A stretch of 51,558 nt of DNA, taken from positions 307,005-358,562 of the forward strand of contig GG745363.1 in NCBI GenBank assembly GCA_000151295.1. Reading direction: 5' to 3'. This document shows positions 23,101 to 34,967 of the stretch, in pieces (the first letter of the stretch is position 1; every line of letters starts with the position of its first letter). The notes beneath the pieces are model-generated. The model was not told the DNA's origin and did not search any database. It saw only the letters and a program-made list of their open reading frames with translations. The position numbers and the translations under genes were made by a program. Source of the stretch: Allomyces macrogynus ATCC 38327. Its lineage: Eukaryota > Blastocladiomycota > Blastocladiomycetes > Blastocladiales > Blastocladiaceae.

Positions 23101-23510
23101 GCCTCTCTGCGGCGACGACCGTGAAAGACGCGCAATGCTTCTTCAATCGGTGCGGCGATGCGCAGTCGCCAAGTCGGCCGAGGCTGCGGCCTGCTTCCGC
23201 AGCGGCAATTGCATGGTGGGCCCGTGAATGCGCAGCCAGCGTCAGTAAAGAATCGATATTCTTGAGTGGTCGAAGATGTGCTGACGTGCACTGATGCATT
23301 GCGGGGAGTAGCGTCGCCGTCTTGGTTCACCGAAGGTCCGAATTGGCGCCACCTCTTGTTAAGAAGGCATTTTGGGTTTCGTCGTAAGAGAGTTGCATTT
23401 CCAAGGTACTTGCACTGACCAGCCATCATCACCACCGCGTCCTTTTGATCGAGCAGTATCCGAGTCGCTTCATAAATCTAGGTACATGCCTCCTCTATTC
23501 TCCATCCACA
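23101..23510. other. Intergenic, no feature recognised
   Basis: Spacer between the GRDP fragment and the stop codon of a minus-strand gene. Contains an A/T-richer stretch at about 23450-23530, probably 3' flank. No further gene seen. Confidence 0.4.
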
Positions 23511-25220
23511 TCAACCAATCAACATCGGCGTCGTCGCCGGCCCCACAAAACTCCCCCGCACACTCGCCGCCGCCGTGACCCGGCACTTGACCAACACCTT
23601 CCCCCGCTCCCCGGCTACGGCACTCTCCCGCATCAACCCGCCAAACACGGGCGCCGCCACGACCATCCCACTCCCCACCACGGCCTCCGTCCGCGCGCCA
23701 TCGTCCGCACGGACACTATGCACTTTCCGATCCACCGCCTCCCCGAGGACCGCCTCAAACACCCTCGTCCGAGCCGCCCCACCACCCAAAACCACCACGC
23801 GCGTCATATCCTTCAACAGTGCCGCGCGCGTCCGGCGCGCCCGCGCATCCCCTGCAGTCACGCCCGCCGGAAGTGCAGACGCGAGCTGCGCGTGCACCGC
23901 GTCCATCCCCTCGGCAACCCGGTCCTGAGCGGCGACGAGCGCGGCCGAAATGCCACGAAGTGCGGCGGCGCGGGACCGGCGCGCGTCGACTAACCGGGAG
24001 ACTTCGATCAGCCTCGCGATCGCGTTCGGGTCGGACGTCGGCGGCGCCGCTGGGGCGAGCGTCAGGTCGACGAGCCGTACGGCGAGGGCGTAAACCCGGC
24101 GGAAGGTCTGGATCGCGTCGAGTTCTGGGGTTGTAGGGGAGGGTGATGGCGGCGCCGGAGCAGCCGGAATGGCGCGGAGCGTCGTGGATAGTGGCGAAGC
24201 GAGTAGAACGCGCGATTTCGCGAGGACCATGAGCGGCGGATCGGTCGTGAGTCCCGGGAACACGACGGACTCGACGACCGCGTTGCCCTCGGGCGGCAAC
24301 GCGACCCCGTCTGCGGGCCGGTGCCACGCCGGCTCGTACTCGGTTGACACTTCATTGGAATCGTCGACCGCCGCGTCCGCGGGCGCGCGCGCGTACATGG
24401 CCACGTCCGGCATGACGAGCCTTACGACCACGGCCAGCGCCAATGCCAACCTCGCCAACCGCGCAGCCACCCTTGCAAGCACCGCGTCGTCGACCACCCC
24501 GAGCACCTCCCTCACCGCGCGATCAATCCTCTGATGTTCTGCGGCCACCATCTCATGCATTTCCCACGACTCGTCGTCGGTCGCGGCGCGCGGCCACCGC
24601 CCGGCCTCGATCGCGGCCTCAAACGCGTCCTCGTCCCGCTCGTCTTCCCCATCTACCGCCGCTACTTCCTGCACTTTTGCACGCGGCCAGCGCGCGAGGA
24701 CGCGCCAGAGGGTGGCCGCGGCGCGACCGACGGCGGTGGTGAGTGCAACGGTTGGGGGTTGAGGTTCGACCGTGGCGTACCGCGCGGCCACGGCGGCGAG
24801 GTCGTGTGCGGCGCGGTCGCAAGCGGTCAGGACCCGCGCATGGTAGGCGAGCGCGCGAAGTAAAGTCGCGTCGTGCGTCCAGTCTCGTGCCGAAGCGGCG
24901 GCCGGGTCGTCGGTGTCGGAGGAAGTGGCGGGGAGGGTCGTGCTGTGGATCAGTGGGGAGGAGCCGCGTCGGGTCGAAGGGGCAGTTGTGGATGCGGTCG
25001 TAGCGGCGGAGCCGCGGCGCGAGCCGTGCTAGGTGAAGGAAGAGGAAGTCAGGTGAGGTGGAGAGGAGAAAGGAGAGGGAGGGAAGGATTGTACCTTGAG
25101 TCCCATGACGGCCTTGGCAACGTTCGAGATCTTGGCCCACGACGACCGGTGCGAGGTCGTGGACGCGCCCGAGACGGAAAACGAGGCGCGGGCTGGTGGG
25201 ACTGCGCTCGACGAGGCCAT
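23511..25220 (-). CDS. Hypothetical helical protein, 547 aa
   Basis: Two exons, 25220-25095 and 25028-23511, are separated by a 66-nt intron (GTACAA donor, CACCTGAC branch, CACCTAG acceptor), giving 547 aa from MASSSAVPPARASFSVSG. Exon 1 ends in WAKISNVAKAVMGLK. Residues 43-85 are Ser/Thr-rich. From about 90 the protein is mostly long helices (TLLRALAYHARVLTACDRA; a second set with MVAAEHQRIDRAVREVLG), ending in a beta-like segment GKVLVKCRVTAAASVRGSF. The pattern is reminiscent of a BAR-like or other helical-bundle cytosolic protein, but I recognise no family and would not assign a function. An alternative start further upstream, after a possible acceptor at about 25272, cannot be excluded. 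Confidence 0.6.
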
Positions 25221-25461
25221 GGACGATGCAAAAGAGTTGCGTCGCGACGAGAACGGGGACGTGAGCGATCCTACACACGGCAATAGGGAGATGAAGTCAA
25301 TATCATTGCTATTCGCCAGCACGAGGATACACACAAGACAAAAAGGGCACGAAGGGGAGGGGGGTAGCGAGCGCGCGGAAAGTTTGGCAAAGGGACAGGA
25401 GGTGGGTGCAAAGGGAAGCAAATACACGGCAAAAAAAAAAACATATCGATCAAAAAACTAA

Positions 25462-27383
25462 TCAGTGGAACCATGTCTTGAACTTACTCTTCTTCTTCCC
25501 CGACCCCGTCGCGGCCGCACTCACCGCCAACCCGGAACTCGCCCTTGGCACCGACCCACTCCCTCGCACACTCGCCGCGACTGCGCTCGACACGACCGAC
25601 CCGACCGCATTACTCTCGAGCGACATGGCCCTGCCCCTCACCGACCCCGCCGACGACGTGGCCGCGACCATACTGCCCGACGACGACGCGCGCGACCACG
25701 CCCTGTCCCTCACCGCCCCGTCCTCTTCCACATGCTGCATCAAGAGTCGGTCGCGCACCTGCACTGCCTCCAACTTCGCATACAAGTCGCGCAACATTGC
25801 CTGGTGGACTCGCTGCGTCTCGGCGAGTTCCTCGACGACGCGGTCCACATGCGCGCGCAGCGCGGCGTTCTCGTCGGCAAGTTGCGCGAGCCGGTCGTCC
25901 ACGCGCGCTTCCACGGCGTCGACCGCGCGTGAAACGACGGCGGCTGCGTCGGCGGCCGAGGCGCGCCGGGCGACGAGTGAGGTGGACGTCGCAGGTGGGG
26001 AGCCGGGGGTCGACGAAATACGCCGTGCATGGACCAGCTGGTAGTAGTCTTTCGCGGCAGCGGTCGGGCTCGCAGCGGCCGCAGGTGGAGCCGCGGAGGT
26101 CGGTGGGGTCGGGAGGGTCGGTGCGCGCGTGGAGGCCGCGGTGGGTGGCGGGCTCGCTGAGGGTGGGGGCGGGATCGCGAGCGTCGGGCGTGTCGGACGA
26201 GCGTGGTCAGCCGGCGCTGGCGTAGGTACAGGCACGTCTGGCACCGTATCACCGGCGCCGGTGGTATTCACGCCGCGCGGCAGGCTCAGGCTGCGGTCGA
26301 GGCTCGCTGTGAGCGGCGGGAGGTACAGGTCGAGAGCACGCGGCGTTGGGCTCATCACGGCCGCAGTATCGGCTGGCGTGGTGCTGGCAGGGACGGTATC
26401 GGTATCGGCGTCGGGTCTCGACGCGTCGGGCGTCGTGGAAGCGGGCGCCATGGAGTCGCTCGACGCGGTCGCCGAGCTCGGAATGGCCGGTGGGCGTCCT
26501 GTTGAGCGGGAAACGTCAGCCATTGACCTGGCGGGAATCATCACGAGCCCGAGCGTCAAAAACGCACCGGAAACGCACAGCTGTGCGACCAAATCATCGA
26601 GCGACGACGCAGCCGCCAAGCTGAGCACCGACCGCGGCTCGCGCGCAGGCGTCTCGGACCCGGGCCGCCGGGTCGAGCTCGACCCAGGCGTCGCGACCGT
26701 TGCGGCCGGGTTGGGCGTGGCCGCTGATGCCGCCGTTGCCGAATCCACGGCGGGTGCGGCACTCGGCAGCGGCTGTGCCTGGATGACGGGCGTGCTCACG
26801 GCGGGTAGCTTGGTGTCGTTACTGTTGGTGCGGATTGCGATCACTGTGCCGGCAGGGATGCTATCTGCTAGGAGAGTCTAGAACAGTCAGCGCGTGCTCT
26901 CTTTTCGGGCAATCGGCACATCAAGAACGTACCCGACGACGCGTGTCCGCTGTCGGTCAAGTGTCCCTTGCCGCGACCACCCTCGTCGTGACTTGTTGCG
27001 TCGTCGCTCTCGGAAATCGACGACGACGTGGTCCACTGGTGCCAGCGCGCCGTGTAGGGTCCGCCGCCCAGCGCGGGGGATGCGGTACGCATGGCGGGCG
27101 TCATGATGACTGGTGGCGACACGACGGGCGAAGAACTGGCAGCAGCGACGGACATGTCGGCACGCGACGACGTGGCCGACGCCATCGTGGGCAGGCGCGG
27201 CGGGATCGAGGGCACACTTGCGGCGCGCGGGCGCGACTGGGCTTGCGGCAGCGGCTTGTAGGGCGCGGGTGCGCTGGGAGCAGTCGGGTCGGTGGAGCGC
27301 GACCGTGTCGGCGTTGGTTTGGCCGTTTGGACGGAAGACAGTGGGGAGGGCGCGTTGGGAGCAGCGGTGCGCGGCGGACCCAT
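25462..27383 (-). CDS. Hypothetical Ser/Pro/Thr-rich protein with C-terminal coiled coil, 618 aa
   Basis: Exons 27383-26933 and 26867-25462, joined across a 65-nt intron (GTACGT donor, CGCTGAC branch, CCTAG acceptor), give 618 aa. The first 430 residues are low-complexity Pro/Ser/Thr/Ala sequence apart from one hydrophobic segment, LCVSGAFLTLGLVMIP, that could be a membrane helix or a buried strand. Near residues 450-530 there is a clear heptad coiled coil (AVEARVDDRLAQLADENAAL, then RAHVDRVVEELAETQRVHQAM). The C-terminus is Ser-rich and finishes in a basic KKKSKFKTWFH. No known domain. Such layouts occur in polarity or cytoskeletal scaffolds, but that is only a guess. Divergent from the gene starting at 28068. 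Confidence 0.62.
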
Positions 27384-28067
27384 GGTCGTTTGGGTGGAGA
27401 GCACGCGCGGCAAGTGCACGGATCGGGTCGCAAGGGGAGAGAGCACACGAGGGCCGGTAGGCCGTGATCTTGTTATGGCAGGCGCGGCGCAATGAATGGA
27501 CAAGAGCTGCACGAGCACGCAGGATAAGCCGGCGCGGGATGACGTGCGGGGCGCGCGCGGGGCGGTGGGCGTCGGCGGTCGGTGTTCTCTGGCTGTTTGT
27601 GCCCGGTCCAGTCGTGGTTCGCTGCGGTGGTCGTGGTGGTCGCCGTGCAGGAGTGTGGTCGTGGTCGTGGCGTTGGCGGTGGGCGTCGTTCGTTCGTTTG
27701 GCGGGTGGCGTCGCGCACCAACGACAGCGTGCCGCGAGACACGCTTGCCACACTCCATTAGCCGCACGTGGATTGCACGTTCACGTCTCGCACCCTGCTC
27801 CACTTTGCGCTTGCCAGCCACGCCACGCCCAAGGCCGCAAGCCACGCGCGCCACTGGGCTTTGCATGTGTGGCCGCGGCGAAAGTCGAAACTGCTGGCGA
27901 AAGGCCGAAGTGGAGCGATCGCGAAGTGTACTTCAGCTCTCACGGCGCACCGCCACCACGTCGTCGCCGCCGTTGCCACCGTCGCCACTCTGCTCGTCAA
28001 CGACCTCTCGCTCCCCTTCTCCCCGCCCGAAGAGCACGAGCACCTGCAGCAACACGCGCCCCCTGCC
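27384..28067. promoter_or_regulatory. Divergent promoter region between two coiled-coil protein genes
   Basis: A 684-bp spacer between start codons at 27383 (minus) and 28068 (plus). It must hold both promoters. The plus-strand reading frame is open upstream to 27768 but lacks an ATG and is not protein-like, so it is probably leader. No discrete element identified. Confidence 0.45.
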
Positions 28068-30006
28068 ATGCCCACCGACGAGCACGACGAGCGCGACGCG
28101 CACGCCCCCGTCGACCCGGACACCGACGATCTCGACGCCGACACAACCATCATGCCGGTGCACACTCACGACGACGACGAGCCTGCTACTGCAAGCGCGA
28201 TGGACTCGCTTGTTCAGCACGATGAGGCGCACGCGCACGAGCACGAGCACGCGACCGCGGCTACCATCGCGCGCCCCGCGAGCGCCGTGTCGGCGCACTT
28301 GGCCGCGCAGTATGGCGATGACGACGACGGTGACGACGCCGTCTGCGCTGCCGTGCCCCCTGCTGCTGTTGACGATGAGGACCCGCTGCCGACGACGCAC
28401 GCCGACGCGCACCGCGGCGATCACGTCCTGCACCATGACGACGCACACGACTCCGACTCGGACCACACCGCCACGACTCCAACGTCGCGCGGCATCACGC
28501 CGTCCCTCACGCCCGCCGCGCTCTCGCTCCTCCCATCGGCCCTCCCCTCCCCTTCGTCGCACGCGTCCTCGGGCGCGTCCTCGCCCGCCGCCTCGCCCTT
28601 CCTGCACAAGGCCGGCAGCGCGCCGACGGGTCTGCGCCCGCCCGTCGACTACTCGCCGCTTGCGTCGCGGCTCGCCGCGACTAAAATGACGCTCGCGACG
28701 ACGACACCACCGGCACCACCAGCGTTCGAGCCTGTGCTGGTGGAAGTCGCAAAAACCGCAGTGGAGCGGACAGAGCGTACGCGGAAGCCGTCGGTGCCTC
28801 GCAAAGCGCCGGGGTCGCCCGCAGCGGCACCCGCAAAGGCGGTGGTAGAGGAGCCGAAGCCGCGCGCGCGTACGCCCAAGCCCGCTGTGGTCGTCCCGCC
28901 CCCGGTCGTGCGTGCGGCGGCGCCGTTGGATGCGCGGCCCGAGTGGAATGTGCGTACCCGTAGGTTGTGCTGGTTGGTGGGGAAGAAGGGCGCGTGCTAA
29001 CGCGGTGGAGAATGCTGGTGGGTAGAGCACGATCAACGAGCTCGACAAGTTTGGTTTGACGCCCGAGGAATTGGTACCCACGCATCTCTTGTCCCTCAAC
29101 GACGCGTCACCGTTCCTTTCACTGACATCGCACGCAATGGATGACAGCACAAGCGCAAGCAAATGATGGCGCCCGCGCCCGGCCAGTACAAGCTCGCGAC
29201 GATCCGCCCCGAACTCGCCAACAAGGCCAAGTCCGACACGGCGTCCGAGACGTCGGGCAAGGCACGTCGTGCGTCGGACGGCGACGAGCGCAGTAGTCGT
29301 CGTCGCACGACCGAGCCCGCGCCCGAGTATGGGCCGGGGAACACGGCTAAGCGGATTGCGGCGCGGCAGGCGCAGAAGAACGCGGCGGCGGGGACTGGCA
29401 AGTGCGGTACGTGCGGTCGGTTGTGCCCCAAGTGAAGGAGAATGCAGGATGCTGACTGGGGACTTTGGGATGGGTAGAGCTGCCGCCGAAGCAGGCCAAA
29501 AAGTTGTACCAGGCGCTCGCGTTTGCGCGGGCCACGGTGCAGGGGGACTCGCCGACGGCCGAGGCCGAGTATAATGCAGATCACGGCGCATCGGTACGCA
29601 TTTCCCCCGCGTGGCGTGCTTACGACCATGGAGGAACGTGATTCTGACGCGTTCTCTTTCCCGGTCGGCAGATTGAGCAGTTGATGGACATGATGGCCAC
29701 GACCATGACGCACATGGCAAAACGCATGCAGGAGGTCCCTTTTCTCCATCTTGACATGATCGCACATCGTCTCCACCTGTTCCTCACTCGCCTACCTCGC
29801 GCCGATAGATGGCCGCCGACCTCGAACACGAGCGCACACGGCGCGTCACGCTCGAGCAAAAGGTCGAGGACCTGCACTCGCACCTCGACGTGGAGGCCCC
29901 GCTGCGCACGCCCACGGCGCCCGCGTCGTTCGAGGACCAGATTCCGCCGGCACTCGAGGGAGGGAGCGACCACCGTCATGTGGTCGATCATCTCGGCGTC
30001 GAGTAG
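28068..30006 (+). CDS. Hypothetical acidic His/Asp-rich protein with C-terminal coiled coil, 521 aa
   Basis: Six exons (28068-28949, 29026-29073, 29148-29406, 29478-29593, 29672-29734, 29809-30006) join in frame to 521 aa. The first intron has a textbook TGCTAAC branch point, and all have GT donors and AG acceptors. Residues 1-160 are dominated by Asp, His and Glu, with Ser/Pro-rich sequence to about 290. Then a charged, more ordered part begins: NELDKFGLTPEELHKRKQMM, a basic stretch, LPPKQAKKLYQALAFAR, and a predicted coiled coil from IEQLMDMMATTMTHMAKRMQ through LEQKVEDLHSHLDV. No family recognised. The conserved-looking splicing and the ordered C-terminal half argue that it is a real gene. 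A long minus-strand open frame covering most of it is its antisense shadow. Confidence 0.68.
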
Positions 30007-30705
30007 AGCAAGGAGCAGAGCTTTTTTTTCATGAACACTGGATTGTTTGTGTTGTACCACCAGGTCGGCGGGGCGACTCGCCACCGGCCGCAGAAGGCAA
30101 AGGAGGGAATTCCGGGGTGCATTTGTTGTGTTGGGATGCGCTAATCGAAAGCATTTTTGGACGGGTGGAAGTGGTGCATGTTGCACGCGGGAGAGCGGGC
30201 GCGGCGCCAGGAGGTTCTGTCTCGAGACCAGTGTCAAGGGAGTTGTGGGGGATCGATATCGCGAAGGTGAGGGCAAGGCGAACACCAAATCATCAAAAAA
30301 TCCGACTGTTTCCACCGCGTGTAATTTTGGAGCACGCGTCGACGACTTGGCCAATATCCACTACTTCCTCATTATCTTTACTTTTGCCGCCACCAACATC
30401 CGTGATTTGAATAGCTCATCCACAATTAACCCAACTCGCTGCAACTTGGCGCCCACACTTTGCGCCCTCTCGCGCACCACGACACGACCATCACGAGCAA
30501 CCGATCTGGGCCAACGTTTGCCCACAAGCCGACCAAACTGCTGTTACCCCAGCCGCTTCAGTGCCTGGTGCCCTGGATCGCACCCGCGCCCGCGCGCCGC
30601 GCGGCCGCTTCCGGCGCGATTCCCGATCGGTCCTTCCCGCCACGCAGCGACGCCGTGGCCGCGGCGCTGTCCCCGCCGCCGCGTCGCGGCAGTAGTTCTG
30701 GAAAG
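30007..30705. other. Intergenic / upstream region of the MST-like kinase
   Basis: Roughly 700 bases with an A/T-richer part at 30280-30440 and a GC-rich leader before the kinase ATG at 30706. No additional exon or RNA gene recognised. Confidence 0.4.
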
Positions 30706-33302
30706 ATGTCGGCAGCATTACCGCTCACGCCCGAGGAGCATGCGGGAACCTTGGAGGATGCGTTCTCGGTGGACGAAAAGATTGGGCAAGGTAAGATTGC
30801 AGCTTCACGGTGATTCGATTGAGAGCGAGAACACCGTGACTGACAAACGCGTGCGGATGGATAGGCTCCTACGGCTCCGTCTTTCGCGGCACGCACAAGC
30901 GCACGGGCGCCGTCGTCGCGCTCAAAAAAGTGCCCATTGACGGCGACCTCGACTCGCTCATGCACGAAATCACGGTCCTGCAGGCGTGCGACTCGCCGGC
31001 GATTATTGCGCTGCACGCGTTCTACGTTGAGCCGCCGGCGCTTTGGATTGTCATGGAATTATGCCCCGCGGGGTCGGTTGCCGATATCGTGCGCGCAACG
31101 GGCGTCAAGTTGACCGAGCCGCATATCGCGAGTATCGCGCACGACGCGTTGGTCGGGTTGGCATATTTGCACCGGCACGGGCGGCTGCACCGCGATGTCA
31201 AGGCCGGGAACGTGTTGGTGACCGCCGAGGGACACTGTAAACTCGCTGATTTTGGGGTCGCGGGACAGTTGACGGACGCGGCGGCCAAGCGGAATACGGT
31301 GATTGGCACGCCGTACTGGTGCGTGATCTAGATCGTAAGGAGTTGTGATTGACGACGGAAGATGCTAACGATCAGGACCCACCCATAGGATGGCGCCGGT
31401 ACTTGCGCTCGATCAACGTGCGCTCGCCTCCGATGACGCTGACGACGCAGAACCCACCCTAGGAAGTCATCCAAGAGGTCGGGTACACGACCAAAGCCGA
31501 CATTTGGTCGCTCGGCATCACCATGCTCGGTCCGTCCACGTATTTTCCCCCTCGTTCCGTTGCTGCTCTCTATCCTGACCCTCTCCACCACTTAGAACTC
31601 GCCGACGGCCACCCGCCATTCCACAACATCCACCCAATGCGCGCCATCTTCATGATCCCGACCCGCCCGCCGCCACGGCTTGCCAACGAGACGCAGTGGT
31701 CCCCGCTCTTCCGCGCATTCGTCGCGCGGTGTCTGACCAAAAATCCAGACCTGCGTCCGACCGCCGCCGACCTGCTCGCCGACGAGTTCATAACGCAGCC
31801 GACCGACCCGGCCCTAATGCCAACGCTCGCGGGCGCCGCGATCGCGGCCATGGCCGCACGACGCGCCAAGGGCCTGCTCGGCGCTGTCCCGCACGACGAC
31901 ATTGGCAGCGATAGCGAGGAGGACGAGACGGTGGCCGAGACGGCGCGCGGGCCGCTGGACGTGACCCTGAAACCGCGGACTCCGCGGCATGTTGGTGCGA
32001 GTAAAGCGCGGATCGTGTCGGAGGCGATCACCGTCGACGATGATGAAGAGGACGCGCTCGTCGAAGCGACGGGCACGATGATCATTCGCGAGTCGACGAG
32101 CAGCGAGGCGCCGACGTTCCCACTCGACGACGGGACCATGAAGCGCGTGGATTTTGACGACGCGACGATAAAACGGATCGATTTCGACGAAGCGACCGTG
32201 AAACGAATCGATTTCGATGACGCGACCGTGAAACGCACTGACTTTGACGACGCGACGATGCGCCGGACCGACTACGTCGACACGGACGACGCGACCGTCA
32301 AGCTGCGTCCGGGATTCACGTCCACTGGCCTCGCCGCCGCGGACCCGGGCCTCGCGTCGCAGCCGGACCTGCGCCCTAATCTCCCACCTGCACCGCCGCG
32401 CTCGCCCGTCGGCCCACCCGCGGACCTTTCCCGTGCGCCATTCGCCATGGCCCCACCACCTCGTCGCGCACCGCCACTTCTCCCGTGGCCACCGGGCCCG
32501 TACCCGCTCGTCACCTCGGCGTCGCAAACCTCGCTGCACACGACGTCCGCGGCGGCAACCGACCCGTTCCCACCGCGCCGCGTCTACCGGCAACCATCGC
32601 GCGACGACATGCCGCGCACCCCCACACGCGCGCCGAGCCCTGGTGCTCCGCTCGTCCGGCACGCATCGCGCGACACCCCGCCGCTCACCCCGACCCGCAG
32701 CTCCTCACGGCGCCCGTCGCGCGAAGAACCTTCCCCACCGGCACGATCCAACTCGGCGCGCGTCCTCGCCCCTGGCCCCGGGGTCGCGGCGGGCCGGTAC
32801 CTCTACACGCACCGCGGCGCGGCCGCGGGCAGTTCCCCGGCCCTCGCAGCGTACGGCGGCAGCGCCCCCATTCTCGCTGCTCCAGCTCCGGCGCCGGACG
32901 ACCGCAACTTGCTGGTGTTCGACCGCCGCGGCGACTCGTTGCGCAACTTACACGCGCACCACGCACACCGTACCGCGGCACTGCCACCTCCGCCGGCTCC
33001 ACCACAGGTCCCGCCGCGGTCCGGACTGCGCAAGTCGCCGTCGGCGGGGGCACTCGGCACGCCGGTGCCGCTGCCGTCGTGGGGCCCACCGCCGCCGTTG
33101 CCGCCGCGGTCGGCGACGCCGGTCGGGGAAGATGGGCCAGCGTTTCCGCCGCCGAGGGCGAGGTCGTTGTCGCGCGATCGGGGGCGCGCGGCGGCGGCGG
33201 GGAGGGTATCGGAATTGGGGACCGAACGGAGGGGAGGGAGGTGCACTGCCACAGCAGCAGCAGCCGCAGGCGGGGTATCCGTACGCGCCGTACCAGCCGT
33301 GA
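30706..33302 (+). CDS. MST1/2 (Hippo)-like Ste20 kinase with repeated linker phospho-site motifs
   Basis: Six exons (30706-30790, 30865-31318, 31389-31398, 31463-31529, 31596-33205, 33255-33302) give 757 aa; exon 3 is only 10 nt. The kinase domain (about 20-275) has IGQGSYGSV, VALKKV, LHRDVKAGN, DFGVAG and GTPYWMAPE, then ADIWSLGIT and PFHNIHPMRAIFMIPTRPPP. The last stretch is a hallmark of MST/Hippo rather than PAK kinases. After a second helical part come acidic linker sequences with TGTMIIRE and then a run of T-(M/I/V)-(K/R)-R motifs at Thr386, 396, 406, 416 and 426, plus a TVK at 439. This resembles the autophosphorylated TMKR-type sites of human MST1 that dock MOB1. The C-terminus is Pro/Ser-rich and I see no SARAH domain. 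The last intron (33206-33254) is inferred from the frame. The expected role is an upstream kinase of an NDR/LATS-MOB pathway. Confidence 0.88.
32126..32310 (+). repeat. Coding tandem repeat, 30-bp unit (10 residues) in the MST-like kinase linker
   Basis: Five consecutive 10-residue units of the form T-(M/I/V)-K/R-R-x-D-F-D-(D/E)-A, and a sixth spaced by 13 residues, encoded by a 30-bp nucleotide repeat with mostly silent or conservative differences. The unit period places one Thr every ten residues. It lies between the kinase domain and the Pro-rich tail. Confidence 0.85.
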
Positions 33303-33436
33303 TGGGTGGAGAATGGGTGATACCATGACCATATTGCAGAATATAGAAGAGCGACTCGGTCGGCTGGACGGGCCGAGCCGCAATGACGTGCGTTTGTGTT
33401 CTCGTTTGTCGTTTCGACCCGCGATCATTTGCCACC

Positions 33437-34772
33437 ATGGGCGTTGTCCGACAAGGTTGGGTGCTCGGATTGCTGTTCACGTGCCCGCTCGGTGCCATGA
33501 ACCAGCTCTTCACGTACCGCACGACCGTCATCCAGGTCTCGAGGTGCGTTGTGTTGTCTGTTGTGTTGCCACACCTTCTCCACCCGAAAACGAACCGACT
33601 CTGATCATTGCTCGCGTTCCCCCTCCACAGTTACGTCGCTGTCCTGCTCGCCTACCCGCTCGGCGTGCTCATGGCCGCGACGGTCCCTGCCGTCCAAATC
33701 AACCTTGGCCCGCTCGGCGGCTTCAACCTGAACCCCGGCCCGTTCTCAGTCAAGGAGCATGTGCTCATTGGAATTGTCGGCTCGATGGGTGTCTCGGGTA
33801 TCTAGAGGTACGCAATCTCCACCCAACCTTGCAACGCGCGACTGTGGACGACCCGATTCCGACCTGATGACAACGCACTCTTAGGACGGATAACCTGGTC
33901 GTGCAGAAGGTCTTCTACGAGCTCGAGATTGGCCTTTTCTGGTCGATTATCTTCTTGCTCGCCTCGTCGACGCTCGGTTTCGGTATCTCGGGCGTGTCGC
34001 GCCGTTTCCTGATTCGCCCGGCGCACATGATTTGGCCCTCGGTGCTGCCGTCGGTCGCGCTCTACGGCGCGTTCCACTCGGGCAAGGACCAGGATGTCGA
34101 CTCGGACGGTGTCGTGCACATGTCGCGCATGAAGGTGTTCGGTATCGGCGCCGTTGGCATGGCCATCTGGCATTTCATCGGCCCGGGCTTTGTCTCGCCG
34201 CTGCTCCAGTACTTCCCGATCCTCTGCTGGATCGCCCCGGCGTCGTCGAACATTGCGCAGCTCGTCGGTTCGCCCATGTCGGGCACCGGTATCCTGGCCT
34301 TCACGCTCGACTGGACCACGGTCGGCTCGATTGCCAAATCGATTGCGTTCTGATCGACCGCCAACCAGTTTGCGTCGGGACTCGTGTTTATGTGGATTAT
34401 TGCCCCCTCTCATCAGTGCGTTTTCGCAATTTTTAAGTATTGTGACGTCTTGACGCGTCGGGGTGGGGTGGGTCGCGTCCGGACGCGTTAGCGGGCCAAT
34501 GTCGCTCCGCCAGTATGCTCCCGTCCTCGTCGCAACTTTCCCTCTTCTCTGGACTTTCCGAAGCTGAAGATTTCCTTTCTTTTTCCCGCTCAATAGTCTC
34601 GGGCAACTGGTTCGACCAGCCGCTCGGCATGACCAACATCAGCACGTTGCGTCTGACGAACAAGGGTGTGACGATTGGCTCCGCCAAGCTCGTTGACAAG
34701 TCGACCAACACGATCTGCAAGGACATCTACCTGGCCAACAAGCCCGTCCACGTTTCACCGCACCTTGCCTGA
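33437..34772 (+). pseudogene. OPT-family oligopeptide transporter pseudogene (broken, partial)
   Basis: Coding blocks 33437-33543, 33631-33807 and 33885-34353 carry OPT landmarks: NQLFTYRTTVIQV, AYPLGVLMA, FNLNPGPFSVKEH, FGISGVSRRFLIRPAHMIWP, and CWIAPASSNIAQLVG. The family imports oligopeptides or siderophores through the plasma membrane with about 14-16 helices (usually 700-800 aa). Here the frame contains TAG at 33803-33805 just before the intron and TGA at 34351-34353, immediately followed in frame by STANQFASGLVFMWIIAP, a normal OPT continuation. A further block to 34772 (FDQPLGMTNISTL... KPVHVS) lies after another possible intron, and the remaining half of the transporter is absent. The usual N-terminal extension is also missing. 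The two stops fall where related transporters have aromatic residues, so they look like point nonsense mutations. Confidence 0.75.
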
Positions 34773-34944
34773 AGGTACATACGTGCACTCATGTTTCCGA
34801 CCTCGCCATCGTTTGATCACGATATTAACCAACTGCTGCTGGCACTACTCCGCAATGACATCGACTCGATGGCCACGTTTATGGCCTCCTCCTTGCACAC
34901 GATCGTGTATGGCAATATTGTCGATCTCGTCGCATCGTATTGTT

Positions 34945-34967
34945 GCAAGCAAGCAAGCAAGCAAGCA
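34945..34967 (+). repeat. (GCAA)n microsatellite
   Basis: Five complete GCAA units and a partial sixth in tandem. Confidence 0.85.

Noticed and set aside
27933..29765. A 610-codon open frame on the minus strand
   Set aside because: It is antisense to the six-exon plus-strand gene at 28068-30006, is Arg/His-rich without domain structure, and arises from the strong GC3 bias of the real gene.
33206..33328. Alternative C-terminus of the MST-like kinase by reading straight through to 33328
   Set aside because: The straight frame gives a Thr/Ala/Gly run, whereas using a GTATCG donor at 33206 and a CCACAG acceptor keeps phase and yields a QQQPQAGYPYAPYQP ending. I preferred the spliced form, though it is unproven.
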